From NCBI GenBank assembly GCA_903842575.1, contig CAIMMM010000074.1:1-64000 (forward strand): a DNA stretch of 64,000 nucleotides. The letters run 5' to 3'. A model generated the notes under the pieces. The model was not told the origin of the DNA. It searched no databases and saw only the letters and a list, made by a program, of their open reading frames with translations. This stretch comes from an uncultured Bacteroidota bacterium (GTDB lineage: Bacteria > Bacteroidota > Bacteroidia > Flavobacteriales > Flavobacteriaceae). Shown here one piece after another: positions 51,901 to 60,104 of the stretch (positions are counted from its first letter, which is position 1; each line of letters starts with the position of its first letter). A program made the position numbers and the translations under genes.

Positions 51901-54285
51901 ATGAAAATCATAAAAAAGACACTTTTTGGCTTAGCAATCTTACTTCTACTTATTTCATTAGTGCTATTTTGTTACATCCTTTATCTAAAACCAACCGAAG
52001 AAGGAGAACAAACCCTAAATACTATTAAAAAACAAACCACTGTTTATTTTGACGAATACGGCATTCCACACATTTACGCTAATTCCCAAGAAGATGCTAT
52101 GACAACACTGGGCTATGTTCATGCTCAAGACCGGCTTTGGCAAATGGAACTTATGCGCCGCATAGCCCCTGGAAAACTCTCAGAAATATTTGGTTCTGTT
52201 ATGCTCAAAAACGACAAGTTTTTCTCAGGACTTGGCATCGCAGAAAACACGGAAAAGAACATCGCAAAATTGGATAAAAACTCCCAAGCATACAAGTTAA
52301 CAATGGCTTATATTGGTGGGATTAATCAATACATTGAAGAGGGAAAAACACCTTTGGAATATCAATTGTTAAGCATCAAAAAACAAAAATTTACCCTAAC
52401 GGATGTCTATAATATTTTTGGATACATGTCGTTTAGCTTTGCAATGGCTCAAAAAACAGATCCGTTACTAACCGACATCCGAAACAAATATGGTGATGCC
52501 TATCTCGAAGACTTTGGATTAGACGGTTCATTATCTACCACGCAACTCAAATCCTTTAAAGGGACACCAACGCATTACGCCGAAATTTCCAAATCCATAT
52601 CGGCCGTATTAAATCAAACTCCAATGCCTCAATTCATTGGGAGTAACAGTTGGGTGATAGGTGCAGACAAAACCAAAAATCACAAAGTAATCTTTGCCAA
52701 TGATCCTCACATTGGTTTTTCACAGCCTTGTATTTGGTATGAAGCGCATATTAATACACCCGATTATGAAATGTATGGTTACTATTTGGCAGGAACACCT
52801 TTTCCATTATTGGGGCACAATCGCAATTATGCCTATGGAGTAACCATGTTTGAAAACGATGATATGGACCTATTTACTGAAGAAGAAAATCCTAACAATC
52901 GCAACCAATACAAAACTCCAGACGGATATAAAAACTACACCATTCAACAAAAAACAATCAAGGTAAAAGACAGCTCGGATGTTGTTGTCAACATAAAAAT
53001 TTCTCATCACGGACCAATAATGAGCGGATTGCTCGATGGTTTGGAAAAAGAAAAACCCATTTCGCTATCTTGGATTTATACGCAACAACCCAATCATATT
53101 TTGGAAGCGGTTTATAGACTTTCTCATGCCAAAAATTTAAATGATTTTTACAATGGGGTTTCGCTTATTGCCACACCAGGGCTTAACATAATGTATGGGG
53201 ATGCCAAAAATAATATTGCTTGGATAACTTCAGGGAAACTATACAAACAAGAAAAAACAACCAATCCAAACTTCATTCTCAACGGGACGAATGGCATTGA
53301 TGATAAAAAAGCCTTTCTTCCATTTTCTAAAAACCCATCAGCTATTAATCCGTCTTGGGGTTATATTTATTCTGCCAATAATCAACCGGAAGCTATAGAG
53401 GGTTACCTTTATCCGGGCTATTATTTACCAAAAGACAGAGCCAAACGGATTAACGATTTACTCCAGCCCAAAAATAATTGGACAAAAAAGGATGTCACTA
53501 AAATGATTACCGACAACACCTCTCCAACTATAATAGAAACGGTTGCCAATTTGCTTCCAGCAATAAATATAAAAGAGAAGACAAATAATGAAGCTCAAGC
53601 CATAACGTTCTTAAAAAACTGGAAAGCGACCAACAGGCTTCAAGATATAGCCCCAACAATCTATAATAAATGGTTCTATTTTTATCTAAAAGACACGTTT
53701 GAAGATGAAATGGGGAAGGATAATTTCAATATATTTTTAACGACACATATCCTAAAACAAACCATGGCCGCACAAAGCAAAAATGAAGCATCTCCATGGT
53801 GGGATAATAGTGCCACAAAAGATAAAATAGAAACACGTTCAGAAATCCTAACGCAATCTTTTAGAGAAGCCATCGCTTCGCTCGAAAAACAACTTGGAAC
53901 AGATTGTAACACTTGGACATGGAATAGAGTTCACGTTGTGGAACACCAACATCCAATAGGTAAAATTGCTGTTCTGAAAAATTATTTTAATGTGGGCCCT
54001 TTTGAAATGAGTGGCTCCAATGAAGTCATCAATAATCTCTTTTTCTTTTACTCCGATGAAAAGGAATATACAATAAAAGGAGGTCCATCTACAAGAAGAG
54101 TAATTGATTTCTCGGACATTGAAAACTGTGTTAGCATTCTTCCAACAGGACAATCAGGGGTTCAATCTAGTAGTCATTATGATGATCAAGCGGAGTTGTA
54201 CAACAAAGGGAAGTTTAGAAAAATGAAAATCAACAAAGAAGAAATAATTAAAACATCCACAAAGTTAGTCTTCAATCCAAAATAG
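51901..54285 (+). CDS. Penicillin acylase family (N-terminal nucleophile) hydrolase
   Basis: ATG 51901 gives a 794-residue protein with an N-terminal membrane anchor or signal (LFGLAILLLLISLVLFCYILYL). The alpha-chain region includes DEYGIPHIYANSQEDAMTTLGYVHAQDRLWQMELMRR. The predicted self-cleavage and catalytic Ser is in FIGSNSWVIGADKT (about residue 248), with FANDPHIGFSQP and GYYLAGTPFPLLGHNRNYAYGVTMFENDDMDLF in the beta-chain. Such enzymes cleave amides such as penicillins, cephalosporins, acyl-homoserine lactones or acylated amino acids; the true substrate is unknown. Located in the envelope. It sits between two parts of the kynurenine cluster without an evident reason. Confidence 0.92.
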   Translation: MKIIKKTLFGLAILLLLISLVLFCYILYLKPTEEGEQTLNTIKKQTTVYFDEYGIPHIYANSQEDAMTTLGYVHAQDRLWQMELMRRIAPGKLSEIFGSVMLKNDKFFSGLGIAENTEKNIAKLDKNSQAYKLTMAYIGGINQYIEEGKTPLEYQLLSIKKQKFTLTDVYNIFGYMSFSFAMAQKTDPLLTDIRNKYGDAYLEDFGLDGSLSTTQLKSFKGTPTHYAEISKSISAVLNQTPMPQFIGSNSWVIGADKTKNHKVIFANDPHIGFSQPCIWYEAHINTPDYEMYGYYLAGTPFPLLGHNRNYAYGVTMFENDDMDLFTEEENPNNRNQYKTPDGYKNYTIQQKTIKVKDSSDVVVNIKISHHGPIMSGLLDGLEKEKPISLSWIYTQQPNHILEAVYRLSHAKNLNDFYNGVSLIATPGLNIMYGDAKNNIAWITSGKLYKQEKTTNPNFILNGTNGIDDKKAFLPFSKNPSAINPSWGYIYSANNQPEAIEGYLYPGYYLPKDRAKRINDLLQPKNNWTKKDVTKMITDNTSPTIIETVANLLPAINIKEKTNNEAQAITFLKNWKATNRLQDIAPTIYNKWFYFYLKDTFEDEMGKDNFNIFLTTHILKQTMAAQSKNEASPWWDNSATKDKIETRSEILTQSFREAIASLEKQLGTDCNTWTWNRVHVVEHQHPIGKIAVLKNYFNVGPFEMSGSNEVINNLFFFYSDEKEYTIKGGPSTRRVIDFSDIENCVSILPTGQSGVQSSSHYDDQAELYNKGKFRKMKINKEEIIKTSTKLVFNPK

Positions 54286-54291
54286 AATACT

Positions 54292-54299
54292 TAAATTTG
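54292..54299 (+). promoter_or_regulatory. -7 promoter box before kmo
   Basis: TAAATTTG, exact match to TAnnTTTG, 25 bp before the kmo ATG and just past the preceding stop codon. Confidence 0.45.
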
Positions 54300-54324
54300 C
54301 CCTCTCAAAAAGAAACGTTTTTTC

Positions 54325-55668
54325 ATGCAAACTCCACAAAAAATTGCTGTTATTGGCTCAGGATTAGTAGGGTCCCTTTTGGCAATATACCTCAAGAGAG
54401 CAGGACATACGGTACATGTTTATGATAGAAGTCAGGATGTTCGGAAGATAAATTTTTCTGGGCGATCCATTAATTTAGTAATGTCAAATCGAGGTTGGAA
54501 AGCACTTGAAGACATTGGATTGGATGATGAAATTAGAAAAATCGGAATTCCAGTTGATAAAAGAGCCATTCATATTCCTAATCAGGATTTAAATTATCAA
54601 CATTATGGAAAGGATGGGGAAGCTATTTTTTCCTTGTCAAGAGGAATACTCAATAAGCGAATGATTGATTTGGCGGAAGAAGCTGGCGCGGAATTTTTTT
54701 TCGAACAAAAAATTTGGGATATTACCTTAACGGATGCCACTTTACATATTGGTGAAACGGAAAGAGGCGAGTGGCAAGAAGTGAAATATGACAAAGTTAT
54801 TGGTGCTGATGGCGCTTTTTCGAGAGTTCGTCACCGAATGCAACGCCAAAGCATGTTTAATTATTCACAAGAATTTTTGCAATTGGGATATAAAGAATTG
54901 CATATTCCTGCCAATGAAGATGGCACCCATAAGTTAGATAAAAACTCCTTGCATATTTGGCCTCGAGGGGAATTTATGTTGATGGCTTTGGCCAATATTG
55001 ACGGTAGTTTTACGTGTACTTTGTTTCTGCCACACAAAGGGAAAAATTCATTTGAAAGCATCAATGACACGAAAACATTAGAATCCTTTTTTGCTAAAAA
55101 TTTTCCCGATACCAAAGAAGTTATCCCCGATTTAATTGAAGATTATTTTAAAAACCCAACCAGTTTTTTGGTTACCATGAAATGTTATCCTTGGACATTT
55201 GAAGATAAAATTGCCTTGATTGGCGATGCCTGTCATGCCATTGTTCCCTTTTACGGTCACGGAATGAATGCGGGTTTTGAAGACATCACTGTTTTAAATG
55301 AAATGATGACTAAATATGGCGATGATTGGAAAATGATTTTCTCGGAATATGAAAAATCTAGAAAGCCCAATGCCGATGCTATTGCTGAACTTTCCTACCG
55401 CAATTTTATGGAAATGAGTTTTAAAACTGCTGATGAAAAGTTTCTTTTACAAAAGAAAATTGAAAAATGGTTTTCACAAAAACACCCTAATCAATGGCTG
55501 CCATTATACAGTCGCGTTACGTTTAGTCTTCGTCCTTATTCGGAAGCATTGGCACTCGGAAATCAGCAAAATGCTATCATGGAAGAAGTAATGCAAATTC
55601 CAAAGATTGAAGAAAAATGGAATAGTGAAGAGGTAGAGGATAAAATTCTTGAATTGCTGAAAAAATAA
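54325..55668 (+). CDS. kmo: Kynurenine 3-monooxygenase
   Basis: KMO is a flavoprotein that hydroxylates kynurenine with NADPH and O2. The 447-residue protein has IAVIGSGLVGSLLAIYLKRAGH (FAD), YDRSQDVRKINFSGRSINLVMSNRGWKAL (substrate-binding Arg and family-specific segment), KVIGADGAFSRVRHRMQ (DG motif) and ALIGDACHAIVPFYGHGMNAGFEDITVL (GD motif). The GRSINL segment distinguishes KMO from other class A monooxygenases. It works with kynureninase encoded at 49333. It lies 39 bp after the acylase-like gene. The C-terminus is hydrophilic, unlike the membrane-anchored eukaryotic enzyme. Confidence 0.95.
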   Translation: MQTPQKIAVIGSGLVGSLLAIYLKRAGHTVHVYDRSQDVRKINFSGRSINLVMSNRGWKALEDIGLDDEIRKIGIPVDKRAIHIPNQDLNYQHYGKDGEAIFSLSRGILNKRMIDLAEEAGAEFFFEQKIWDITLTDATLHIGETERGEWQEVKYDKVIGADGAFSRVRHRMQRQSMFNYSQEFLQLGYKELHIPANEDGTHKLDKNSLHIWPRGEFMLMALANIDGSFTCTLFLPHKGKNSFESINDTKTLESFFAKNFPDTKEVIPDLIEDYFKNPTSFLVTMKCYPWTFEDKIALIGDACHAIVPFYGHGMNAGFEDITVLNEMMTKYGDDWKMIFSEYEKSRKPNADAIAELSYRNFMEMSFKTADEKFLLQKKIEKWFSQKHPNQWLPLYSRVTFSLRPYSEALALGNQQNAIMEEVMQIPKIEEKWNSEEVEDKILELLKK

Positions 55669-56062
55669 AAAGATTTTCGAGAAACGTCACTTCGAGTTTT
55701 TTAAAATTTATAATTTTGAAATGTATCGAGAAGTACGAAACAAGAAATAATAGAACTGAAAATTGCCCAGCCATCGGGTTTTAGAATTAAAGGCAGAACA
55801 ATTATATACTATTGTTATTGAATTTTGCGTTATAGTAAATAAAACAATTTAAAAGGTTAAAAAAAAATGATATTTTGACAATTCATCAACGATTTTAAAA
55901 AATCATTTAACCTACTAATTTCAGTGAATTCAAATTCATTTAGATTAAAACCAAAAAAAGTTTTTTTATTACAAGTAAAAAATTAAATTTGCTCCTAATG
56001 AATTTTATTTACAATTAAAACTTATAAAAAAATTATTTAAAACATTTAAAAATTAAGAAAAA
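55669..56062. other. 394-bp non-coding region before the Ton operon
   Basis: AT-rich, no gene seen. 55686-55737 is an imperfect inverted repeat (CACTTCGAG ... ATCGAGAAGTA) resembling dispersed TCGAG-containing repeats of Bacteroidota. A -7 box TAAATTTG lies at 55984-55991, so the leader of the Ton operon is about 65 nt. The long distance may hold sites for a regulator, which I cannot identify. Confidence 0.45.
55984..55991 (+). promoter_or_regulatory. -7 promoter box of the Ton operon
   Basis: TAAATTTG, exact consensus match; the upstream -33 region is T-rich without a clear TTG. Confidence 0.45.
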
Positions 56063-56881
56063 ATGGCAAACGTTAAAAAAGAAAGTGGTTCAAAAGCTGG
56101 AGGAATGATTTCAGCACTTATTATTGTTGCATGTATTTTAGTAGGTTGGATGATTTGGAACTTCGTAATGGGAGCATCATCGAATTTTACAGGAGGTGAT
56201 ACCGAAAAGGGTAGCCCACTGAACACTTTAGGAATGGTATATAGAGGAGGATTTATTGTGCCAGTTTTATTAGGAATGTTATTAATGGTAATCGTATTTT
56301 CTTTTGAAAGATATCTAGTTATTACTAAAGCTGCAGGAAAAGGGAACCTTGATACTTTTATGAAAAATGTACAAGCTGATATCAAACAAGGGAAAATTGA
56401 AGAAGCAATTGGGACTTGTGATAAACAACAAGGTTCTGTTGCCAATGCAATTAGATCGGCACTTGTAAAATATCAAGATGTTAAAAAAGAAGGATTCAAT
56501 AGTGAAGAAGCGTCTGAAACAATACACAAAGAAATTGAAGAAGTTACCGCACTTGAATTGCCAATGTTAGAAAAAAATATGACAATTATTTCGTCTTTAG
56601 TTTCATTAGGAACTCTTGGAGGATTACTAGGAACAGTGTCTGGGATGATTAAAGCGTTTGGTGCTTTGGCTAGTGCTGGAACTCCAGACCAAGCGGCACT
56701 TGCAACAGGTATTTCTGAAGCACTTGTAAATACAGCAACAGGGATTTCTACCTCTATATTAGCAATTATTGCTTACAATCTTTTTACTTCAAAAATTGAC
56801 GATTTGACTTATTCTATTGATGAGGCAGGTACTACAATTGTAAATACCTACAGACACTACAGAGGAAGTTTAAAACAATAA
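56063..56881 (+). CDS. exbB: ExbB/TolQ/MotA family proton channel subunit
   Basis: ExbB forms the pentameric inner-membrane channel that energises TonB. The 272-residue protein has three membrane segments (about residues 15-38, 68-90 region RGGFIVPVLLGMLLMVIVFSFERYL, and 165-240) and the conserved LVSLGTLGGLLGTVSGMIKAFGAL and SEALVNTATGISTSILAIIAYNLF. The polar Thr residues in the last helices line the channel in known ExbB. First gene of a seven-gene operon with two ExbD, TonB, a small membrane protein, a PstS-like lipoprotein and a TPR protein. Confidence 0.95.
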   Translation: MANVKKESGSKAGGMISALIIVACILVGWMIWNFVMGASSNFTGGDTEKGSPLNTLGMVYRGGFIVPVLLGMLLMVIVFSFERYLVITKAAGKGNLDTFMKNVQADIKQGKIEEAIGTCDKQQGSVANAIRSALVKYQDVKKEGFNSEEASETIHKEIEEVTALELPMLEKNMTIISSLVSLGTLGGLLGTVSGMIKAFGALASAGTPDQAALATGISEALVNTATGISTSILAIIAYNLFTSKIDDLTYSIDEAGTTIVNTYRHYRGSLKQ

Positions 56882-56926
56882 TAATTTTTTTGATATTGTA
56901 AAAATATCAATTATATATAAAAGATA

Positions 56927-57538
56927 ATGGCTAAAATAAAAATGAAAAAAAAGTCAACATCTACCGATATGACGGCGATGTGTGACGTTGCGTTTCTTTT
57001 GCTTACGTTCTTTATTTTGACCGCTACAGCTAAAGTACCAGAAGTATTGCCAGTTGACACACCATCATCTACTGTTCAAACTAAATTACCCGAAACGGAT
57101 TTAGCAACTTTAACAGTTGGAAAAGGAAAAGTATTTTTTGATTTAAAAGGAAGAGAAATTCGTAAAAGAACCCTCGAACTCATGGCTCAAAAATACCAAG
57201 TGGATTTCTCTGAGGAAGACATGACAAAATTTGCATTAATGGAAAGCTTTGGTGTTCCAATTCAAAGTTTAAAGCAAATCCTTGATATGAAAAGTGCCGA
57301 TAGAACCAAAGCAGGTCAGCCTGGAATACCAAATGATTCTCTGGATAATCAATTAGCAGATTGGGTACAAAATGCTCGTCTTGCTAATATTGAGATAGAT
57401 AATAAAGAATTGCAAATTGCAATTAAAGGGGATGCAAAGGAAGAATATCCAATCATTAGAAAAGTGATGGATATTTTACAGGAACAAAAAATCAATAGCT
57501 TTAGTTTGGTTACTGGTTTAAGAGGTAAAGAAAAATAA
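56927..57538 (+). CDS. exbD: ExbD family protein, first copy
   Basis: The 203-residue protein has one N-terminal helix with the proton-carrying Asp in DMTAMCDVAFLLLTFFIL (Asp around residue 25) and a periplasmic domain ending in the usual YPIIRKVMDILQEQKINSFSLVTGL. The periplasmic domain contains an insert of about 70 residues (about 85-150: KYQVDFSEEDMTKFALMESFG to RLANIEID) compared with E. coli ExbD (141 residues), as often in the Bacteroidota version. It pairs with the second ExbD next to it. Confidence 0.93.
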   Translation: MAKIKMKKKSTSTDMTAMCDVAFLLLTFFILTATAKVPEVLPVDTPSSTVQTKLPETDLATLTVGKGKVFFDLKGREIRKRTLELMAQKYQVDFSEEDMTKFALMESFGVPIQSLKQILDMKSADRTKAGQPGIPNDSLDNQLADWVQNARLANIEIDNKELQIAIKGDAKEEYPIIRKVMDILQEQKINSFSLVTGLRGKEK

Positions 57539-57556
57539 TTTTAAAAACACACTAAA

Positions 57557-58120
57557 ATGGCTGAATTAAATACCGGCGACGGTGGAGGCAAGAAAGGTAG
57601 TGGAAAAGTAAGAAGTAAAAAATTAAATTCTAAAGTAGATTTAACTGCTATGGTGGATTTGGCCTTCTTATTGATTACTTTCTTTATGCTTACCACTACG
57701 TTGTCTAAACCACAATCCATGAGTTTGGGGTTGCCAGATAAAGATCCAGAAGATAAAACGCCACCTGTAAAAGTAGATGAGAATAGAACGATGACTATTA
57801 TGTTGGCCGCAAATAACAAAATAGTTCGTTATGTTGGATTGCTTGCGACTCCTGTTGTTGGCGGTGCTCCAAAAGATTTTACTTATGGAAAAGGCGGAAT
57901 TCGTGAAGAACTATTGGCTAGAAAAAAACTAGTTTTGGCGTATTCTGCAGCAAAAGGAAAACCAAAAGACGGTATTATTGTAATTATCAAACCAACGAAG
58001 AAATCAAATTATCGAAACTTGGTGGATATATTAGATGAAATGGTAATTGCAGGTGTTGAAACCTATGCAATTGTTCCCGAATTTACTCCAGAAGAAGCAA
58101 AATTGTTAGAAGGAAAGTAA
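57557..58120 (+). CDS. exbD: ExbD family protein, second copy
   Basis: The 187-residue protein begins with a basic, Gly-rich cytoplasmic tail (GDGGGKKGSGKVRSKK), then the membrane helix VDLTAMVDLAFLLITFFMLTTTL with the key Asp, and a periplasmic domain containing IIVIIKPTKKSNYRNLVDILDEMVIAGVETYAIV. A different partner from the first copy; Bacteroidota Ton systems commonly carry two unlike ExbD proteins. Separated by 18 bp from the first copy. Confidence 0.93.
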   Translation: MAELNTGDGGGKKGSGKVRSKKLNSKVDLTAMVDLAFLLITFFMLTTTLSKPQSMSLGLPDKDPEDKTPPVKVDENRTMTIMLAANNKIVRYVGLLATPVVGGAPKDFTYGKGGIREELLARKKLVLAYSAAKGKPKDGIIVIIKPTKKSNYRNLVDILDEMVIAGVETYAIVPEFTPEEAKLLEGK

Positions 58121-58162
58121 GAGTAACTCTTAATCCCGATAACCTAATAATTAAAAAACATT

Positions 58163-58945
58163 ATGAAATTAGACTTATTTAAAAGACAATGGATTGATAT
58201 CGTTTTTGAAGGACGTAACAAAAGTTATGGTGCATATGAATTAAGAGCTACAAATCCTAAAACAACTTTAAGAGCTATGATAATAGGTGCTGTTGTTTTT
58301 ACTTTGGCAGTTAGCGCTCCATTAATCTATGATTTACTTCCCGATTCATCAGATGCTGATGCCAACAGAGATATTAAAATAACAACGGTGAAATTACCAC
58401 CAAAAGAAAAACCAAAAGAAAATTTACCACCACCACCACCACCACCACCAAAAGTGGATCAGGTAAAGTTTGTAAAACCGGTGGTTGCAAAAGCGGATGA
58501 AGTTACAGAAGACCCTCCAAAAATCGAAGAAATTAAAGATAAAAAAATTGGATCAGAAACGATTAAAGGAGATCCAGATGCTGAATTAACCGTAGAACCA
58601 GTTGGAACAGGTCAAGTTACCGAAGAAGATAATACGATTTACAATTCAGCAGGGATAGAATTAAAACCTGATTTTCCAGGAGGAATTGATAGATTTTACA
58701 AATTTATCAGTAAAAATTTTACAGCGCCAGAAGATTGTGGTGGTGGAAAAATGTTTATGAGTTTCGTAGTGGAAAAAGATGGTTCGCTAACGGATCTAAA
58801 ATTTATGAGAGAGCCTTGTTCAGGAGCTGGAAAAGAAGGTGTAAGAGTATTAAAATCTTGCCCTAAATGGAATCCAGGAGAACAGAATGGAAGAAAGGTT
58901 AGGGTTTTGTATTCCTTGCCAATTAATATTCAATCAGCGGAATAA
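58163..58945 (+). CDS. tonB: TonB energy transducer
   Basis: TonB carries energy from ExbBD to outer-membrane receptors. The 260-residue protein begins LDLFKRQWIDIVFEGRNKSYGAYELR (typical of Bacteroidota TonB), has one membrane helix (about 38-56), a Pro-rich periplasmic linker with eight consecutive prolines, and a C-terminal TonB domain (about 165-258; PDFPGGIDRFYKFISKNF, MFMSFVVEKDGSLTDLKFMRE, GRKVRVLYSLPINI). The C-terminal domain is clearly paralogous to the small protein at 62940. Fourth gene of the operon; its stop overlaps the next ATG by one base. Confidence 0.94.
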   Translation: MKLDLFKRQWIDIVFEGRNKSYGAYELRATNPKTTLRAMIIGAVVFTLAVSAPLIYDLLPDSSDADANRDIKITTVKLPPKEKPKENLPPPPPPPPKVDQVKFVKPVVAKADEVTEDPPKIEEIKDKKIGSETIKGDPDAELTVEPVGTGQVTEEDNTIYNSAGIELKPDFPGGIDRFYKFISKNFTAPEDCGGGKMFMSFVVEKDGSLTDLKFMREPCSGAGKEGVRVLKSCPKWNPGEQNGRKVRVLYSLPINIQSAE

Positions 58946-59184
58946 TGCTTAAAGGATTTATAGATAATATCCAGGAGAAATCGCTTAAAGAGCGGTTTCT
59001 TCTCGTTATAGGAATGCTGTTTTTTTTAATCTATTTTATTTTAGGGTTAATCATTATTTTTTGGAAAGATCTTCCTATATCGATGTCTTATAATTTTAGA
59101 CTCGCTTTTGGCGTTATACTTATAGTGTATTCCTTTTTGCGGTTTATCCGTTTTTTTAATAAAGAAGAAAATAGTCATGAATAA
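58945..59184 (+). CDS. Small membrane protein of the Ton operon, 79 residues
   Basis: Unknown family. Two predicted helices (about residues 18-40 ERFLLVIGMLFFLIYFILGLIIIF region and 47-66 FRLAFGVILIVYSFLRFI). It overlaps tonB by one base (TAATG) and the next gene by 8 bp, so it is tightly coupled. Possible membrane partner of the Ton complex by position; inference only. Confidence 0.75.
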   Translation: MLKGFIDNIQEKSLKERFLLVIGMLFFLIYFILGLIIIFWKDLPISMSYNFRLAFGVILIVYSFLRFIRFFNKEENSHE

Positions 59185-60094
59185 ATTGGTTAAAACAATA
59201 ATTGGGCTTCTATTAATAGCATTGCTATTTGTGTTTTCCTGTCAAAAGAAAAACGAAAATGAAGAAACCATATTGAAAGGAAATGCAACAATATATGTTG
59301 ACGAATCCCTTGTGCCTGTTGTTGAAGATGAAGTTGCGGTATTTGAAAATCAATATCAAGCAAAATTTCATTTGGTTAATAAATCTCAAACAGAAGTTTT
59401 AAATGACCTTTTAAATGGCAAAGCTAAAATCGCCATAGTAACAAGAGAACTCTCTGCTGATGAATTGAAAGTTTTTGAAAATAAAAAAATTAAACCTAGA
59501 ATAACACCATTTGCAACGGACGCCATTTCTTTTATAAGAAATAAAAGATCCAATGATACTTTAATTGCCCTTCAAGACGTTATCGATTTTATGCAAGGGA
59601 AAGAAGTGAAAACAATAAAAGGACTCGTTTTTGATAATCCAAATTCAAGTACGATGAGTTATTTAACAAAGATTTCAGGAATAAAAGCAACTTCTCAGAA
59701 AAACATCTTTTCTTTCAAAACAAATAATGAAGTTATAAAATATGTCGCTGAAAATGATGGAATGATTGGGGTTGTTGGGATTAATTGGCTTTTTCAGCCT
59801 AAATTAATCATGCAAGAAACAGTTGATAAAGTTAATTTACTAAGTGTAAAGAATTTGAAATCCAATGAGTACATCTATCCAAGCCAAGACAACCTCGCCG
59901 CTGGCAAATATCCTTTGGCACGTGATTTGTATATCGTGAATTGTCAAGGTTATTCAGGGTTAGGAATGGGATTTGCTTCCTTTCTTGCTGGAGAAAGAGG
60001 ACAAAGAATAATATTAAAATCAGGATTAGTTCCCATTCGGTTTCCAACTAGAAAAATAATTGCTAGAAAAGAAATTATAAAAGAAATAAAATAA
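59177..60094 (+). CDS. PstS-like substrate-binding lipoprotein in the Ton operon
   Basis: The 305-residue protein has a lipoprotein signal (LLLIALLFVFSCQKK, lipid-modified Cys at residue 22) and a periplasmic-binding-protein fold of the PstS type: VDESLVPVVEDEVAVFENQY, LNGKAKIAIVTREL, FATDAISFIRN, GLVFDNPNSSTMSYLTKISG and a C-terminal YSGLGMGFASFLAGERGQRIILKSGLVP. No phosphate ABC transporter genes (pstCAB) are nearby; instead it is between TonB and a TPR protein, so its ligand and job are unclear. Confidence 0.87.
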   Translation: MNKLVKTIIGLLLIALLFVFSCQKKNENEETILKGNATIYVDESLVPVVEDEVAVFENQYQAKFHLVNKSQTEVLNDLLNGKAKIAIVTRELSADELKVFENKKIKPRITPFATDAISFIRNKRSNDTLIALQDVIDFMQGKEVKTIKGLVFDNPNSSTMSYLTKISGIKATSQKNIFSFKTNNEVIKYVAENDGMIGVVGINWLFQPKLIMQETVDKVNLLSVKNLKSNEYIYPSQDNLAAGKYPLARDLYIVNCQGYSGLGMGFASFLAGERGQRIILKSGLVPIRFPTRKIIARKEIIKEIK

Positions 60095-60104
60095 AAAATA
60101 CAAG

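Noticed and set aside
59177..60094. Phosphate uptake (pst) operon
   Set aside because: Only a PstS-like protein is present; pstC, pstA, pstB and phoU are absent and the neighbours are Ton genes.
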